Below, piece by piece: positions 7,108 through 15,620 of a stretch of 16,434 nt of DNA. Location of the stretch: assembly GCA_002348725.1 (NCBI GenBank), contig DEAO01000035.1:3989-20422 (forward strand), given 5' to 3'. This stretch comes from Fidelibacterota bacterium UBA2980. Lineage in GTDB: Bacteria > Fidelibacterota > Marinisomatia > Marinisomatales > Marinisomataceae. The stretch's first letter is position 1. Each line of letters opens with the position of its first letter. Position numbers and translations under genes: made by a program. The notes below the pieces were generated by a model. It had not been told where the DNA came from, did not search any database, and saw only the letters and a program-made list of their open reading frames with translations.

Positions 7108-7675
7108 AGATTTCACAAAGATTTTTGAAGATACTAATGCATTAATGTATGGACATTTTATACTTTCTTCTGGCATGAGAAGTGATACTTATTTTCAGTG
7201 CGCTAAAGTTCTTCAACATCCAAAATATCTTACGATGTTTGGTGAAATATTATGTAACCATTTTAAATCATTTGGTATTGATAAAGTTATTTCTCCTGCG
7301 ATGGGCGGCATTGTTTTAGGAACAGAAGTCGGAAGACAATTAGGTGTTAAGACCATTTTTTGTGAAAGATCCGAAGGGAAAATGGAACTCAGAAGAGGTT
7401 TCTCCATTAAAGAAGATGAAAAGATTTTAATTATCGAAGATGTTTTAAGTACAGGTGGATCATTGAAAGAAGTAATGAATGTGATTAACAATCATAGTGG
7501 AAATATTGTTGGAATAGGCGTTGTTGTTGATCGAAGTTCATCTGATATAGATTTGCATAAAGAATTCTTTTCTATAACCAAACAAGTTGCAAATATTTTT
7601 GATCCAGAAAATCTTCCTGATCCACTTAAAGATATTCCTGCAGTAAAACCTGGAAGCAATAAAATAGATGTATAA
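7094..7675 (+). CDS. pyrE: Orotate phosphoribosyltransferase
   Basis: This cytosolic enzyme of 193 residues converts orotate and PRPP to OMP, the substrate of the adjacent PyrF. The N-terminal GHFILSSGMRSDTYFQ segment (20-35) is characteristic of the PyrE subgroup found in Thermus, cyanobacteria and many FCB bacteria. The PRPP-binding loop is LIIEDVLSTGGS, with the acidic pair E115-D116 and the phosphate loop S-T-G-G-S to residue 123. SPAMGGIVLG provides the pyrophosphate-loop region. The start is GTG at 7094 or TTG at 7097 inside pyrF (14- or 11-base overlap). Its end overlaps the phospholipase gene by 8 bases, implying translational coupling along the cluster. Confidence 0.95.
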   Translation: MLKDKDFTKIFEDTNALMYGHFILSSGMRSDTYFQCAKVLQHPKYLTMFGEILCNHFKSFGIDKVISPAMGGIVLGTEVGRQLGVKTIFCERSEGKMELRRGFSIKEDEKILIIEDVLSTGGSLKEVMNVINNHSGNIVGIGVVVDRSSSDIDLHKEFFSITKQVANIFDPENLPDPLKDIPAVKPGSNKIDV

Positions 7676-8621
7676 AAATCTAAAAATAGGCCTTGCTTTA
7701 GGCGGTGGTGGAGCAAGAGGCGCATGTCACATTGGAATATTAAAAATTTTAGAAAAAAATAATATTATTCCTGACATTATATGTGGCACTAGCGCTGGAT
7801 CTATGATTGGTGCCATGTATGCATGTCATGGAGACGCAGATATAGTTGAAAAAAAATATATTGATCACATTAATGGTGAAGATTTTCAAGATTTAGGTTT
7901 TAGATATATATCAGATGACGAGCAGGACGAATCAATTTTTTCAAAAATAGTTACCCAAATGAAAAATCAATATGTTTTAATGGTTAGTTCAACAAGAAAA
8001 TCGATTGTTAAGGCTGAAAGGCTTGAAAAAGCAGCAGAAAATTTATTTTCTTGCAGAAATTTTGATGAATTAAAAATTCCTTTAATTATTACTGCTACAG
8101 ATCTTATGTCAGGTAAGCCTCTTGTTTACAATGCTGGTAGCGTGCTGGATGCTGTAGTAAAAAGTTCATCTATTCCTGGATTTATTGAACCAACTCACAA
8201 AGATGGCAGAATGTTAGTAGATGGAGGAGTTACATTACCGACACCTGTCGCTCCATTAGTGGATAAGTGTGATTTTGTTATTGCAATTAATATTGGCAAG
8301 GAGTTCAAGACTGGTCAAAAACCAGATAATATTATAGAGATTATGTCGAGAGTGAGAGATGTTACTACTAGACATTTAAATCAATATTTATTAGATCAAG
8401 CAGACTTTGTATTTAATCCAACTACAGAGAGTTTGCATTGGTCTGCATTTAATCGCACGGATGATTTTATTAAATATGGTCATGAATGTGGAGAAAGACA
8501 AATTCAAGATTTAATTGATAGACTTAATTCTTCAGATGAAGACTCCAAAGAAGAAATAATAGAAATTCCTAAAGAAACTTTTTGGACAAAAATTAAGAAA
8601 AGATTACCTTTTCAAAACTGA
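7668..8621 (+). CDS. Patatin-like phospholipase (RssA/NTE-type)
   Basis: This 317-residue predicted serine hydrolase should cleave acyl groups from phospholipids or lysophospholipids. The patatin catalytic parts are complete: oxyanion-hole loop LGGGGARG (11-18), nucleophile elbow G-T-S-A-G with Ser42 (40-44), and the Asp of the catalytic dyad in VDGG (Asp185). A conserved SSSIPGF-EP segment sits between them. There is no signal peptide, so it is probably cytosolic or attached to the inner leaflet; the last 30 residues are acidic then basic and could be a peripheral membrane tail. The ATG lies 8 bases inside the end of pyrE and its TGA shares one base with the dsbD ATG. Its place between pyrimidine and thiol genes says nothing clear about its role. 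E. coli RssA/YchK is the nearest known style; substrate unknown. Confidence 0.9.
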   Translation: MYKNLKIGLALGGGGARGACHIGILKILEKNNIIPDIICGTSAGSMIGAMYACHGDADIVEKKYIDHINGEDFQDLGFRYISDDEQDESIFSKIVTQMKNQYVLMVSSTRKSIVKAERLEKAAENLFSCRNFDELKIPLIITATDLMSGKPLVYNAGSVLDAVVKSSSIPGFIEPTHKDGRMLVDGGVTLPTPVAPLVDKCDFVIAINIGKEFKTGQKPDNIIEIMSRVRDVTTRHLNQYLLDQADFVFNPTTESLHWSAFNRTDDFIKYGHECGERQIQDLIDRLNSSDEDSKEEIIEIPKETFWTKIKKRLPFQN

Positions 8622-10417
8622 TGAAAAAATTATTATTACTTTTTTATTGTTCAATACTTTTTGGTCAACAATTTGATGATCCAGCCGATTTTAGGTTTAG
8701 CCTAGATGATGTAAGAAAAGGAGAAATAGCTCTTATAACCCTAGAAACAGAGCTTGAATATGGTTGGCATATCTATGCTATATATGATGTTCCAGATGGT
8801 CCTGAATCAACAACTGTCAGAATAGAAGGATCAATTATTAATCAAGTTGGTAGAATTATCGAACCTGAGCCAATTGAAGATTTTGATGAAGGGTTTATGA
8901 TTATAACAAAATATCATAAAAATAAACCACAATTTAAAATACCAGTTCAAATTAGTGATAATACTCCTTTAGGGTCTTATAGTCTAAAGTCTACAGTGAG
9001 ATATCAAGTATGTAATGAAGGTTTATGTTATCCTCCTAATGAGTATACACAAAATATAAATTTTAATGTTGTAGACGGCCCTATTCGGAATGAATATGCT
9101 ATCGTGAATTTTGATTTTGATAAAAAATCAATATTGGATATAACAAATAACCAAGTTGGATCTTTTCTGTTACTGTCATTAAGTATGGGTTTTCTAGCTT
9201 TATTAACTCCTTGTGTATTTCCAATGATACCTATTACAATATCTTTTTTCTTGAAGAGAGGTGAAGATAAGAATACTTCACCCGTTAAAGGTGCTCTTGT
9301 TTATATGCTTGGGATTGTTATGACATTTACATTGCTTGGTATGTTGCTTGCTATTTTTCTTGGTGCTTCCGGAGCAACACAACTTGCATCTAATCCGTAT
9401 ATAAATTTGTTCATTGCTTCTTTATTTATTTATTTTGCTTTTTCACTTTTTGGTTTTTATGAAATTGATCTTCCTCAATCATTGAAGCGTTTTTCAATGC
9501 AAAGAGAAAACTCAGAAGGATATGCAGGTATATTGTTTATGGCTTTAACTTTTACTCTCACCTCTTTTACATGTACAGTGGCATTTATGGGTTTAATACT
9601 AGTTGCAGCATCGCAAGGAGAATGGTTTTGGCCTATTATTGGCATGTTAATATTTAGTTTAGCTTTTGCATCTCCTTTTTTCTTGCTAGCTCTTTTCCCG
9701 CACTATCTGACAAAGATGCCTCAGTCAGGCAGTTGGTTGAACTCTGTAAAGGTAATTATGGGATTCTTAGAAATAGCAGCAGCATTTAAATTCATTAGCA
9801 ATACAGATTTGGTATGGCAATGGGATATATTTACTTATGAAGTAGTACTTAGTTGTTGGGCAATTATTATGGCTTTATGCTCTCTTTATATTGTAGGATA
9901 TATTCGCTTTAGAAATGATTCTAAGGTAGAATTTTCTTATCAGAGAAGCTTATTATCAATTGTATTTTTATCTCTATCATTGTATTTATTATCAGGAAAT
10001 TTTGGATATCGTATTAATGGAACTATTGAATCATATTTACCTCCAAAAAAAGAATACTCTAATCTTGAATGGGTTAATTCTTTGGAAGAAGGTTTTCAAT
10101 TAGCAAAAGAGGAGAATAGAAATATATTTATTGATTTTACTGGAGTTACATGCACCAATTGCCGTTGGATGGAAACCAATATATTTACACAAGAATCTGT
10201 AGAAGAATTAATGAAACAATTTGTTCTAGTTAGTCTATATACTGATGCTGGAGATAATTATTTAGAAAAAAGAGAATATCAGATTGACAGGTTTGAAACT
10301 GCTGCACTTCCTTATTATGTTATTTTAAATAAGGAAGACTCTATTATTGCAGAATTTCCAGGAATGTCAAGAAATGTGGATGATTTTATAGAATTTCTAG
10401 AATCAGGATTAGACTAA
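8621..10417 (+). CDS. dsbD: Thiol:disulfide interchange protein DsbD
   Basis: This inner-membrane protein of 598 residues passes electrons from cytosolic thioredoxin to periplasmic proteins (disulfide isomerase, cytochrome c maturation, sulfenic acid repair). All three domains are present. After a signal peptide (1-16, ending FGQ) comes the periplasmic N-terminal domain with its cysteine pair C131 and C136 in VCNEGLCYPPN; here four residues separate them, where E. coli has five. The eight-helix membrane domain (about 178-465) has C198 in TPCVFPMIP and C318 in TSFTCTVAF, the redox pair. The C-terminal thioredoxin-like domain has C-T-N-C at 511-514 after FIDFTGVT. The ATG overlaps the phospholipase stop by one base (TGATG). 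It is slightly longer than E. coli DsbD (565 residues) but otherwise regular. Confidence 0.96.
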   Translation: MKKLLLLFYCSILFGQQFDDPADFRFSLDDVRKGEIALITLETELEYGWHIYAIYDVPDGPESTTVRIEGSIINQVGRIIEPEPIEDFDEGFMIITKYHKNKPQFKIPVQISDNTPLGSYSLKSTVRYQVCNEGLCYPPNEYTQNINFNVVDGPIRNEYAIVNFDFDKKSILDITNNQVGSFLLLSLSMGFLALLTPCVFPMIPITISFFLKRGEDKNTSPVKGALVYMLGIVMTFTLLGMLLAIFLGASGATQLASNPYINLFIASLFIYFAFSLFGFYEIDLPQSLKRFSMQRENSEGYAGILFMALTFTLTSFTCTVAFMGLILVAASQGEWFWPIIGMLIFSLAFASPFFLLALFPHYLTKMPQSGSWLNSVKVIMGFLEIAAAFKFISNTDLVWQWDIFTYEVVLSCWAIIMALCSLYIVGYIRFRNDSKVEFSYQRSLLSIVFLSLSLYLLSGNFGYRINGTIESYLPPKKEYSNLEWVNSLEEGFQLAKEENRNIFIDFTGVTCTNCRWMETNIFTQESVEELMKQFVLVSLYTDAGDNYLEKREYQIDRFETAALPYYVILNKEDSIIAEFPGMSRNVDDFIEFLESGLD

Positions 10418-10444
10418 TTATGGAACTTATTTTAACTTTCTCTA

Positions 10445-10450
10445 TATAAT
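10445..10450 (+). promoter_or_regulatory. Candidate -10 box upstream of the Do protease gene
   Basis: A perfect TATAAT sits in the 42 bp gap between dsbD and the protease gene, the first non-overlapping junction after four fused genes. No good -35 is found 16-18 bases upstream (TGGAAC at 10421 is poor). Transcription from it would start about 3 bases before the ATG at 10460. A weak GGA (10451-10453) could serve as Shine-Dalgarno if transcription reads through from dsbD. TATAAT can easily arise by chance in this base composition. Confidence 0.25.
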
Positions 10451-10459
10451 GGATATAAA

Positions 10460-11863
10460 ATGAAAAAAGTACTCACATTAACTATTCTAATATCTTTTAT
10501 TTTTGGTCAAAACCCAATTGTTGATCAGTTTAGCACATTGTTTTCTGATATTGTGGATGATGTTAATGAGTCTGTTGTAACAATTACAGCAAAAAAGACT
10601 TATTCAGTACCTGAAAGTGCCCAAAATTTATATAGATTTTGGGGAAGAGATCTTCCTGACTCATATGAAGGACAATCTTTAGGATCTGGTGTCATTGTTG
10701 ATTCTGAAAATGGTTACATTGTAACAAATCATCATGTTGTATTTGATAACGGAAAACCTGTAGATGAAATTATTATACAATTGATGGATAAAAGAATGTT
10801 TGATGCTCAAATTATTGGTCTTGATGAAGGAACTGATTTAGCTATTTTACAGATTCAAGCAGAAGATATAAAATCAGTGAAAGTTGGAGATTCTGATAAT
10901 GTTAGAGTTGGTGAATGGGTATTGGCAATTGGAAGTCCTTTTTCTGCAAATTTAAGTCACACTGTTACAGCAGGTATTGTAAGTGCAGTAGGACGTGACA
11001 ATGTGATGATGCGAGGAGGAGACAAGTATCAAGATTTCATCCAAACTGATGCTGCTATCAATCCAGGAAATAGCGGTGGTGCATTATTAAATATGAATGG
11101 AGAATTAATTGGCATTAATGCTGCAATTATTTCAGGATCACGATCTAATTCTGGAGTAGGTTTTGCTATTCCATCAAACATAGTAACAAAAGTAAAAGCT
11201 GACCTAATCTCAAAAGGCTATGTTGTGCGTTCTTTTTTAGGTATTTATATGCAAGATATCAATGAAGAGATTTATGAAGCGATGGATCTTGATTCAATGC
11301 AGGGCGCAATAATTGGTGAAATTGTTTCAGGAAGTCCTGCAGAAGAAGCAGGATTAGAAGCTAGTGATATCATTATTGGCTTTGAAAACAAAACTATAAA
11401 TAATGGATCTGAATTAAAGAATTTAATATCAAATACGAAGCCAGGCTCTAAGGTAAAGCTTAATATTCTACGTTCTGGTAATAAAAAAGATATCTATGTT
11501 GTGTTAAAAGAAAGACAAGAAGATAGTTTAGCATTAGGTGATAATTATAGAAATAAAGATTTTGGATTAGTAGTCAGCAATATATCAAAAGATTTAATTG
11601 ACAAATTTGATATTTCTCCTGAAAAATCAAATCGATCAGATCAATCAGAATTAACTGGTGTAATTATTACAGAATTAAGCCCTAAAGAGATTGCTGATAA
11701 AGCTGGTTTTAAGGTAGGGGACCTAATAACACGTATAGGCCAAAAGAAAGTATCCAATATTAAAGATTTCGAACAAGAAATCAATGCGTATGAACAAGGA
11801 AAAAGAATTTTAGTTTTAGTTAAACGTGGCAAGCTATCTAGATTTCTGACGCTTCGAAGATAA
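10460..11863 (+). CDS. degQ: Do-family periplasmic serine protease (DegP/DegQ/HtrA)
   Basis: This 467-residue protein is a HtrA-type protease/chaperone that degrades misfolded envelope proteins. A signal peptide (1-16, ending IFGQ) sends it to the periplasm. The chymotrypsin-like domain carries the full catalytic triad: H92 in TNHHVV, D126 in EGTDLAI and S205 in NPGNSGGALL; VLAIGSPF and GVGFAIPS are also family hallmarks. Two PDZ domains follow, at about residues 250-350 (FLGIYMQ ... GSPAEEAGL ... DIIIGF) and 365-467 (GVIITEL ... AGFKVGDLITRIG), the DegP/DegQ arrangement rather than the one-PDZ DegS arrangement. The N-terminal regulatory LA loop is short (about residues 45-65), more like DegQ than DegP. 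It lies 42 bases after dsbD and 54 bases before ileS. Choice between degP and degQ is by loop length only. Confidence 0.94.
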   Translation: MKKVLTLTILISFIFGQNPIVDQFSTLFSDIVDDVNESVVTITAKKTYSVPESAQNLYRFWGRDLPDSYEGQSLGSGVIVDSENGYIVTNHHVVFDNGKPVDEIIIQLMDKRMFDAQIIGLDEGTDLAILQIQAEDIKSVKVGDSDNVRVGEWVLAIGSPFSANLSHTVTAGIVSAVGRDNVMMRGGDKYQDFIQTDAAINPGNSGGALLNMNGELIGINAAIISGSRSNSGVGFAIPSNIVTKVKADLISKGYVVRSFLGIYMQDINEEIYEAMDLDSMQGAIIGEIVSGSPAEEAGLEASDIIIGFENKTINNGSELKNLISNTKPGSKVKLNILRSGNKKDIYVVLKERQEDSLALGDNYRNKDFGLVVSNISKDLIDKFDISPEKSNRSDQSELTGVIITELSPKEIADKAGFKVGDLITRIGQKKVSNIKDFEQEINAYEQGKRILVLVKRGKLSRFLTLRR

Positions 11864-11874
11864 ATATCTAAAAA

Positions 11875-11901
11875 TTGCAATAATTCAACATTTCTTATAA
11901 G
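11875..11901 (+). promoter_or_regulatory. Candidate promoter for ileS
   Basis: TTGCAA (11875-11880) and TATAAG (11896-11901) lie in the 54 bp gap before ileS, but the 15-base spacer is shorter than the usual 16-18. A start near 11908 would leave a leader of about 10 bases with no Shine-Dalgarno. The gap is too short for a T-box leader, and no hairpin is visible. Confidence 0.25.
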
Positions 11902-11917
11902 TTCGTAGTTAATCACT

Positions 11918-14900
11918 ATGAGCATAAAAAAAGAAAATCCAAAGGCAGATTTTATATCTATTGAACATGATATACTCGATTTTTGGGAAAAAAACAAAAT
12001 TTTTCAAAAACTAGTTAAGCAAAATTCCAAAGGTGATAAATGGAGCTTTCTTGATGGGCCAATTACTGCAAATAATCCTATGGGTGTTCATCATGCTTGG
12101 GGTAGAACATTAAAAGATATTTACCAACGATACAAAGCAATGAAAGGCTATCAATTACGATATCAAAATGGTTTTGATTGTCAAGGATTATGGGTAGAGG
12201 TTGAAGTAGAAAAAGAACTTGGAATTAAGTCTAAAAAAGAGGTTCAAGATCTTGGTGTAGAGAAATTTGTGAATCTTTGTAAAGAAAGAGTAGAAAAATA
12301 CTCAGAAATACAAACAAATCAATCTAAAAGACTAGGTTATTGGATGGATTGGGATAATTCATATTACACCATGTCTGAATCTAACAATTATGCGATTTGG
12401 GCTTTTCTAAAGAAATTATTTGATGAAAATAAAATTTATCGTGGAACTGATGTTGTGCCATGGTCTGGGAGATCTGGCACTTCATATTCACAAATGGAAA
12501 TTATTGAGGGAAGAAAATTAACTGTTCATAAAGGTGCTTTTGTGAAATTTCCTCTAAAAGGTAAGGAAAATGAATCTTTGCTTATTTGGACTACTACTCC
12601 TTGGACTCTTTCATCAAATATTGCTGTTGCGATAAATACCAAATTGGATTATGTGAAATTATCTATGCATGATGGTTCAGTTTATTATGTTGCAGAGAAA
12701 AATTTAAAATTTCAACGTCTTAGCAAAGAATTTTCTGAAAAGAAAAATTGGGTTAAAGGTGTTCCAAAGCTAAAAACATTAGATCAGATTTTTAAAGAAA
12801 GAGGAGAATATAAGATTCTTAAAAAAATCAAAGGCAAAGATATGGTTGGATGGAAATATCATGGTCCATATGATCATCTTGATGCTCAAAATAGCAATGG
12901 TGGTTATCCAAATGTAAATCAAGACTTAGAAGAAAAAGAGATTAATGCAATTAAGTGCCATATCGTTGTTGATGGAGGAAAAGATTCAGAAGGAAATGAT
13001 ATGGTTGTTGAAGGTGAAGGAACAGGTATAGTCCATATGGCTGGCGGATGCGGATCAATTGATAATAAAATATGTAAAAAAGAAGGATTTGTCGAAATAT
13101 CACCAATTGATAATCAAGCTAATTTCCTTGATGGATTTGATTTTCTATCAGGCTTGAATGCAACTGATAAAAATACCACAGAGAAAATATTACAAGATTT
13201 AAAAGATAGAGGTCTGCTTTTATATGCTGAAGATTATCCTCATATATATCCACATTGTTGGAGATCTGGAGAAGAACTTGTATTCAAACAAGTAAATGAA
13301 TGGTACATCAATATGGAATGGAGAGAAAGAATTAAAAATGTTGTTGATCAAATTAACTGGATTCCAGGATGGGGACAAGAAAGTGAGCATAACTGGTTAG
13401 ACAATATGGGCGATTGGATGATTTCTAAAAAAAGATTTTGGGGTTTAGCATTGCCAATATGGACTTTTGAGGATGGAAGCTTTTATGTTGTGGGATCCAA
13501 AGAAGAATTAAAAGAACTTGCTGTCGAAGGATGGGACAAATTTGAAGGGAATACTCCTCATCGTCCTTGGATTGATTATGTAAAAATTAAACATCCTGAT
13601 ACGGGGTTGGTGGGAACTAGAATTGAAGATGTTGGTAATCCTTGGCTTGATGCAGGAATTGTACCATTCTCTACTATGGGATATTTTGAAGATAAAGAAT
13701 ATTGGAAGGATTGGTTTCCAGCAGATTTTATTACAGAATGTTTTCCAGGGCAATTTAGAAACTGGTTCTATTCTTTGCTTGCTATGTCAAGCTTTCTAGA
13801 AGACAAACCTCCATTTAAAAACCTTCTTGGTCATGCACTTGTTAAAGATGAACATGGAAAAGAAATGCATAAATCTTCAGGAAATGCAATTTGGTTTGAT
13901 GATGCTGCTGAAAAAATGGGTGTAGATGTTATGCGATGGATGTATGTAAGACAAAATGTTGAAAATAATTTGTTATTTGGTTATAAAAAAGCTGATGATG
14001 TACGTAAACGATTAATTGGTTTCTGGAATATTTATTCTTTTTTCTGTACCTATGCAAATGTTGACAGTTTTGAACCAAATAAGAATAAAATTAATTCAGA
14101 GGACTATACTTTGCTTGATAATTGGATTATTGCAAAGACTAATTTGTTAATTAAAGAATCTCATAAACATTATGATAACTTTGAGGCAGATAAGCTTTTG
14201 AAAAAGATTGAATTATTTATTGATGATCTTTCTAATTGGTATATCAGACGAAACAGAAGAAGATTTTGGAAAAGTGAAAACGATAATGATAAGCTTGTTG
14301 CTTATCAAACTTTGTATGATGTTTTAATGTCTGTTATAAAAATTTTAGCACCTATCTTACCTTTCGTAACGGAGCATATGTATAAAAATATATCAAAAGA
14401 AAAGCATAAAAGTGTTCATTTATGTTCTTATCCTGATTTTGATGATAAAAAGATTGATTTAGAGCTCATTGAAAAAGTTGATGTTCTAAAGAAGGTTATG
14501 GAAGGAGGAAGAGCTGCAAGAAAGAAAGCAAATATTAAAGTAAGACAACCTCTCTCTGAAATAAAGATTTATGAAACAAATCCAGATATTGCTCATTTTA
14601 TTAAAAGCCAAAAAAATATTATTCTTGATGAATTAAATATGAAAGAAATTATCATTACAGACGATTTACAGGATGTGGGATCGTTCACTATAAAGCCAAA
14701 CTTCAAAATTTTATCTTCAAAATTTGGAGATGATATGCAAGATGTTATCAAAGATATATCTAAAATAGACGGATATAAAACTATGTATAGTTATCTCAAT
14801 AATGAAAAGATTCCTTCAGAAGATTTTGATATTATTAATGAAGATATTATACCAGAGATTCAAGGAAAAGAAGGGCATGAAGCTTTCTTGTCCAATAATA

Positions 14901-15205
14901 TTGTTATATCTATTGCAACGGATATAGACGAAGATTTAAAAATGGAAGGATTAGTTAGAGAAATTATTAGACATATTCAAGTAATGAGAAAAGATGCAGG
15001 ATTTGATGTTGATGATCGTATTATATTATCTAATGATTTTTCTAGGGATATAGTTAATGCTATAGAAAAATATAATGAATATTTTATGAATGAAATATTA
15101 TGTTTAGATATAGTGGACAAAATGGAAAATAGTGATTATAATTCCATCTTCGATTATGAAGGAAACTGTTTTAATATTTATATAAAAAAAGAAAGTAGTA
15201 AATAA
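11918..15205 (+). CDS. ileS: Isoleucyl-tRNA synthetase, type 2, with GXHH signature
   Basis: This cytosolic class I enzyme of 1095 residues attaches isoleucine to tRNAIle. The Rossmann-fold entrance reads FLDGPITANNPMGVHHAWG (44-62). Aligning from the downstream TLKD, the usual H-x-G-H becomes G56-V-H-H59, the GXHH form known from some IleRS2 enzymes. The second signature, normally KMSKS, is E649-M-H-K-S653, followed by SGN. The CP1 editing domain is present: TTTPWTL (225-231), GTGIVH with H373, and D398 in PIDN, so mischarged Val-tRNAIle should still be hydrolysed. The position that is CPRCGT in many relatives is SGRSGT here, so a CP1-core zinc site is missing. The anticodon-binding domain starts near DNWIIAKT, with WYIRRNRRRFW from 774; a C-terminal extension includes GLVREIIRHIQVMRKDAGF. 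Sequence style (NGFDCQGLWVEVEVEKELG) is type 2. It is the first gene of the ileS-traR-lspA-rluD run. Confidence 0.97.
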   Translation: MSIKKENPKADFISIEHDILDFWEKNKIFQKLVKQNSKGDKWSFLDGPITANNPMGVHHAWGRTLKDIYQRYKAMKGYQLRYQNGFDCQGLWVEVEVEKELGIKSKKEVQDLGVEKFVNLCKERVEKYSEIQTNQSKRLGYWMDWDNSYYTMSESNNYAIWAFLKKLFDENKIYRGTDVVPWSGRSGTSYSQMEIIEGRKLTVHKGAFVKFPLKGKENESLLIWTTTPWTLSSNIAVAINTKLDYVKLSMHDGSVYYVAEKNLKFQRLSKEFSEKKNWVKGVPKLKTLDQIFKERGEYKILKKIKGKDMVGWKYHGPYDHLDAQNSNGGYPNVNQDLEEKEINAIKCHIVVDGGKDSEGNDMVVEGEGTGIVHMAGGCGSIDNKICKKEGFVEISPIDNQANFLDGFDFLSGLNATDKNTTEKILQDLKDRGLLLYAEDYPHIYPHCWRSGEELVFKQVNEWYINMEWRERIKNVVDQINWIPGWGQESEHNWLDNMGDWMISKKRFWGLALPIWTFEDGSFYVVGSKEELKELAVEGWDKFEGNTPHRPWIDYVKIKHPDTGLVGTRIEDVGNPWLDAGIVPFSTMGYFEDKEYWKDWFPADFITECFPGQFRNWFYSLLAMSSFLEDKPPFKNLLGHALVKDEHGKEMHKSSGNAIWFDDAAEKMGVDVMRWMYVRQNVENNLLFGYKKADDVRKRLIGFWNIYSFFCTYANVDSFEPNKNKINSEDYTLLDNWIIAKTNLLIKESHKHYDNFEADKLLKKIELFIDDLSNWYIRRNRRRFWKSENDNDKLVAYQTLYDVLMSVIKILAPILPFVTEHMYKNISKEKHKSVHLCSYPDFDDKKIDLELIEKVDVLKKVMEGGRAARKKANIKVRQPLSEIKIYETNPDIAHFIKSQKNIILDELNMKEIIITDDLQDVGSFTIKPNFKILSSKFGDDMQDVIKDISKIDGYKTMYSYLNNEKIPSEDFDIINEDIIPEIQGKEGHEAFLSNNIVISIATDIDEDLKMEGLVREIIRHIQVMRKDAGFDVDDRIILSNDFSRDIVNAIEKYNEYFMNEILCLDIVDKMENSDYNSIFDYEGNCFNIYIKKESSK

Positions 15206-15206
15206 A

Positions 15207-15620
15207 TTGAAAAGCAAATATTCAAAAGCTAAACTTGCTAAGTTTAAAAAAAATATTCTTCAAAAAATGGAAGAGATTAATGAAAGCATTCAAGGTATAC
15301 GTTCATCCAACTTAGATGTAGATGAAAATTCTTTGTTTTCAGATAACTCATCAGAAGATCATGATGAAGGGACTGAATCACATGAAGTTGAAAAGAATTT
15401 CTTATTAATGTCTCGCGAATCTGATTATTTAACTAACCTTGAAAAAGCGTTGCAAAGAATTGATGATGGAAGTTATGGTATTTGTCAGGTTTATACAGAT
15501 GATGCGGAAAAATGTGAATGTCCTGAATCGCCTTTAATACCAGAAGAAAGACTTTTAGAAGTACCAAATGCTACAAAAGGTGTTTTTTGCAAGGAGAAGA
15601 AAAAACTAAATCTATTATGA
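15207..15620 (+). CDS. TraR/DksA-family protein with unusual cysteine spacing
   Basis: This 137-residue protein resembles the DksA/TraR family, which binds the RNA polymerase secondary channel in well-studied members. It has a long N-terminal charged helical region (about 3-30), an acidic stretch with SSEDHDEGTESHEVEKN (49-64), and a second helix (65-85), ending in ALQRIDDGSYGIC, the typical entry to the zinc finger. The finger itself is odd. Cysteines lie at 93, 103, 105 and 128 (C-x9-C-x-C-x22-C) instead of C-x2-C-x17-C-x2-C, because TDDAEKCECPES is inserted before PLIPEERLLEVPNATKG. The start is TTG at 15207, one base after the ileS stop; ATG at 15267 would remove most of the first helix and is less likely. 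Its position between ileS and lspA is common in FCB genomes. Family call good; effect on transcription is inferred. Confidence 0.82.
   Translation: MKSKYSKAKLAKFKKNILQKMEEINESIQGIRSSNLDVDENSLFSDNSSEDHDEGTESHEVEKNFLLMSRESDYLTNLEKALQRIDDGSYGICQVYTDDAEKCECPESPLIPEERLLEVPNATKGVFCKEKKKLNLL

Noticed and set aside
7492..7725. A 77-codon minus-strand open frame over the pyrE/phospholipase junction
   Set aside because: Both genes beneath it carry complete catalytic motifs, and this frame resembles nothing known.
11864..11917. T-box or other leader regulating ileS
   Set aside because: The gap is only 54 bases, has no stem-loop or T-box sequence, and T-boxes are mostly a Gram-positive feature.
11641..11997. 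A 118-codon minus-strand open frame across the protease end and ileS start
   Set aside because: It covers the second PDZ domain and the ileS N-terminus on the opposite strand, with no recognisable motif; a shadow frame in AT-rich DNA.
15587..15616. Upstream TTG start for lspA
   Set aside because: It would add ten polar residues before the first membrane helix; ATG at 15617 with the ATGA overlap is the simpler start.
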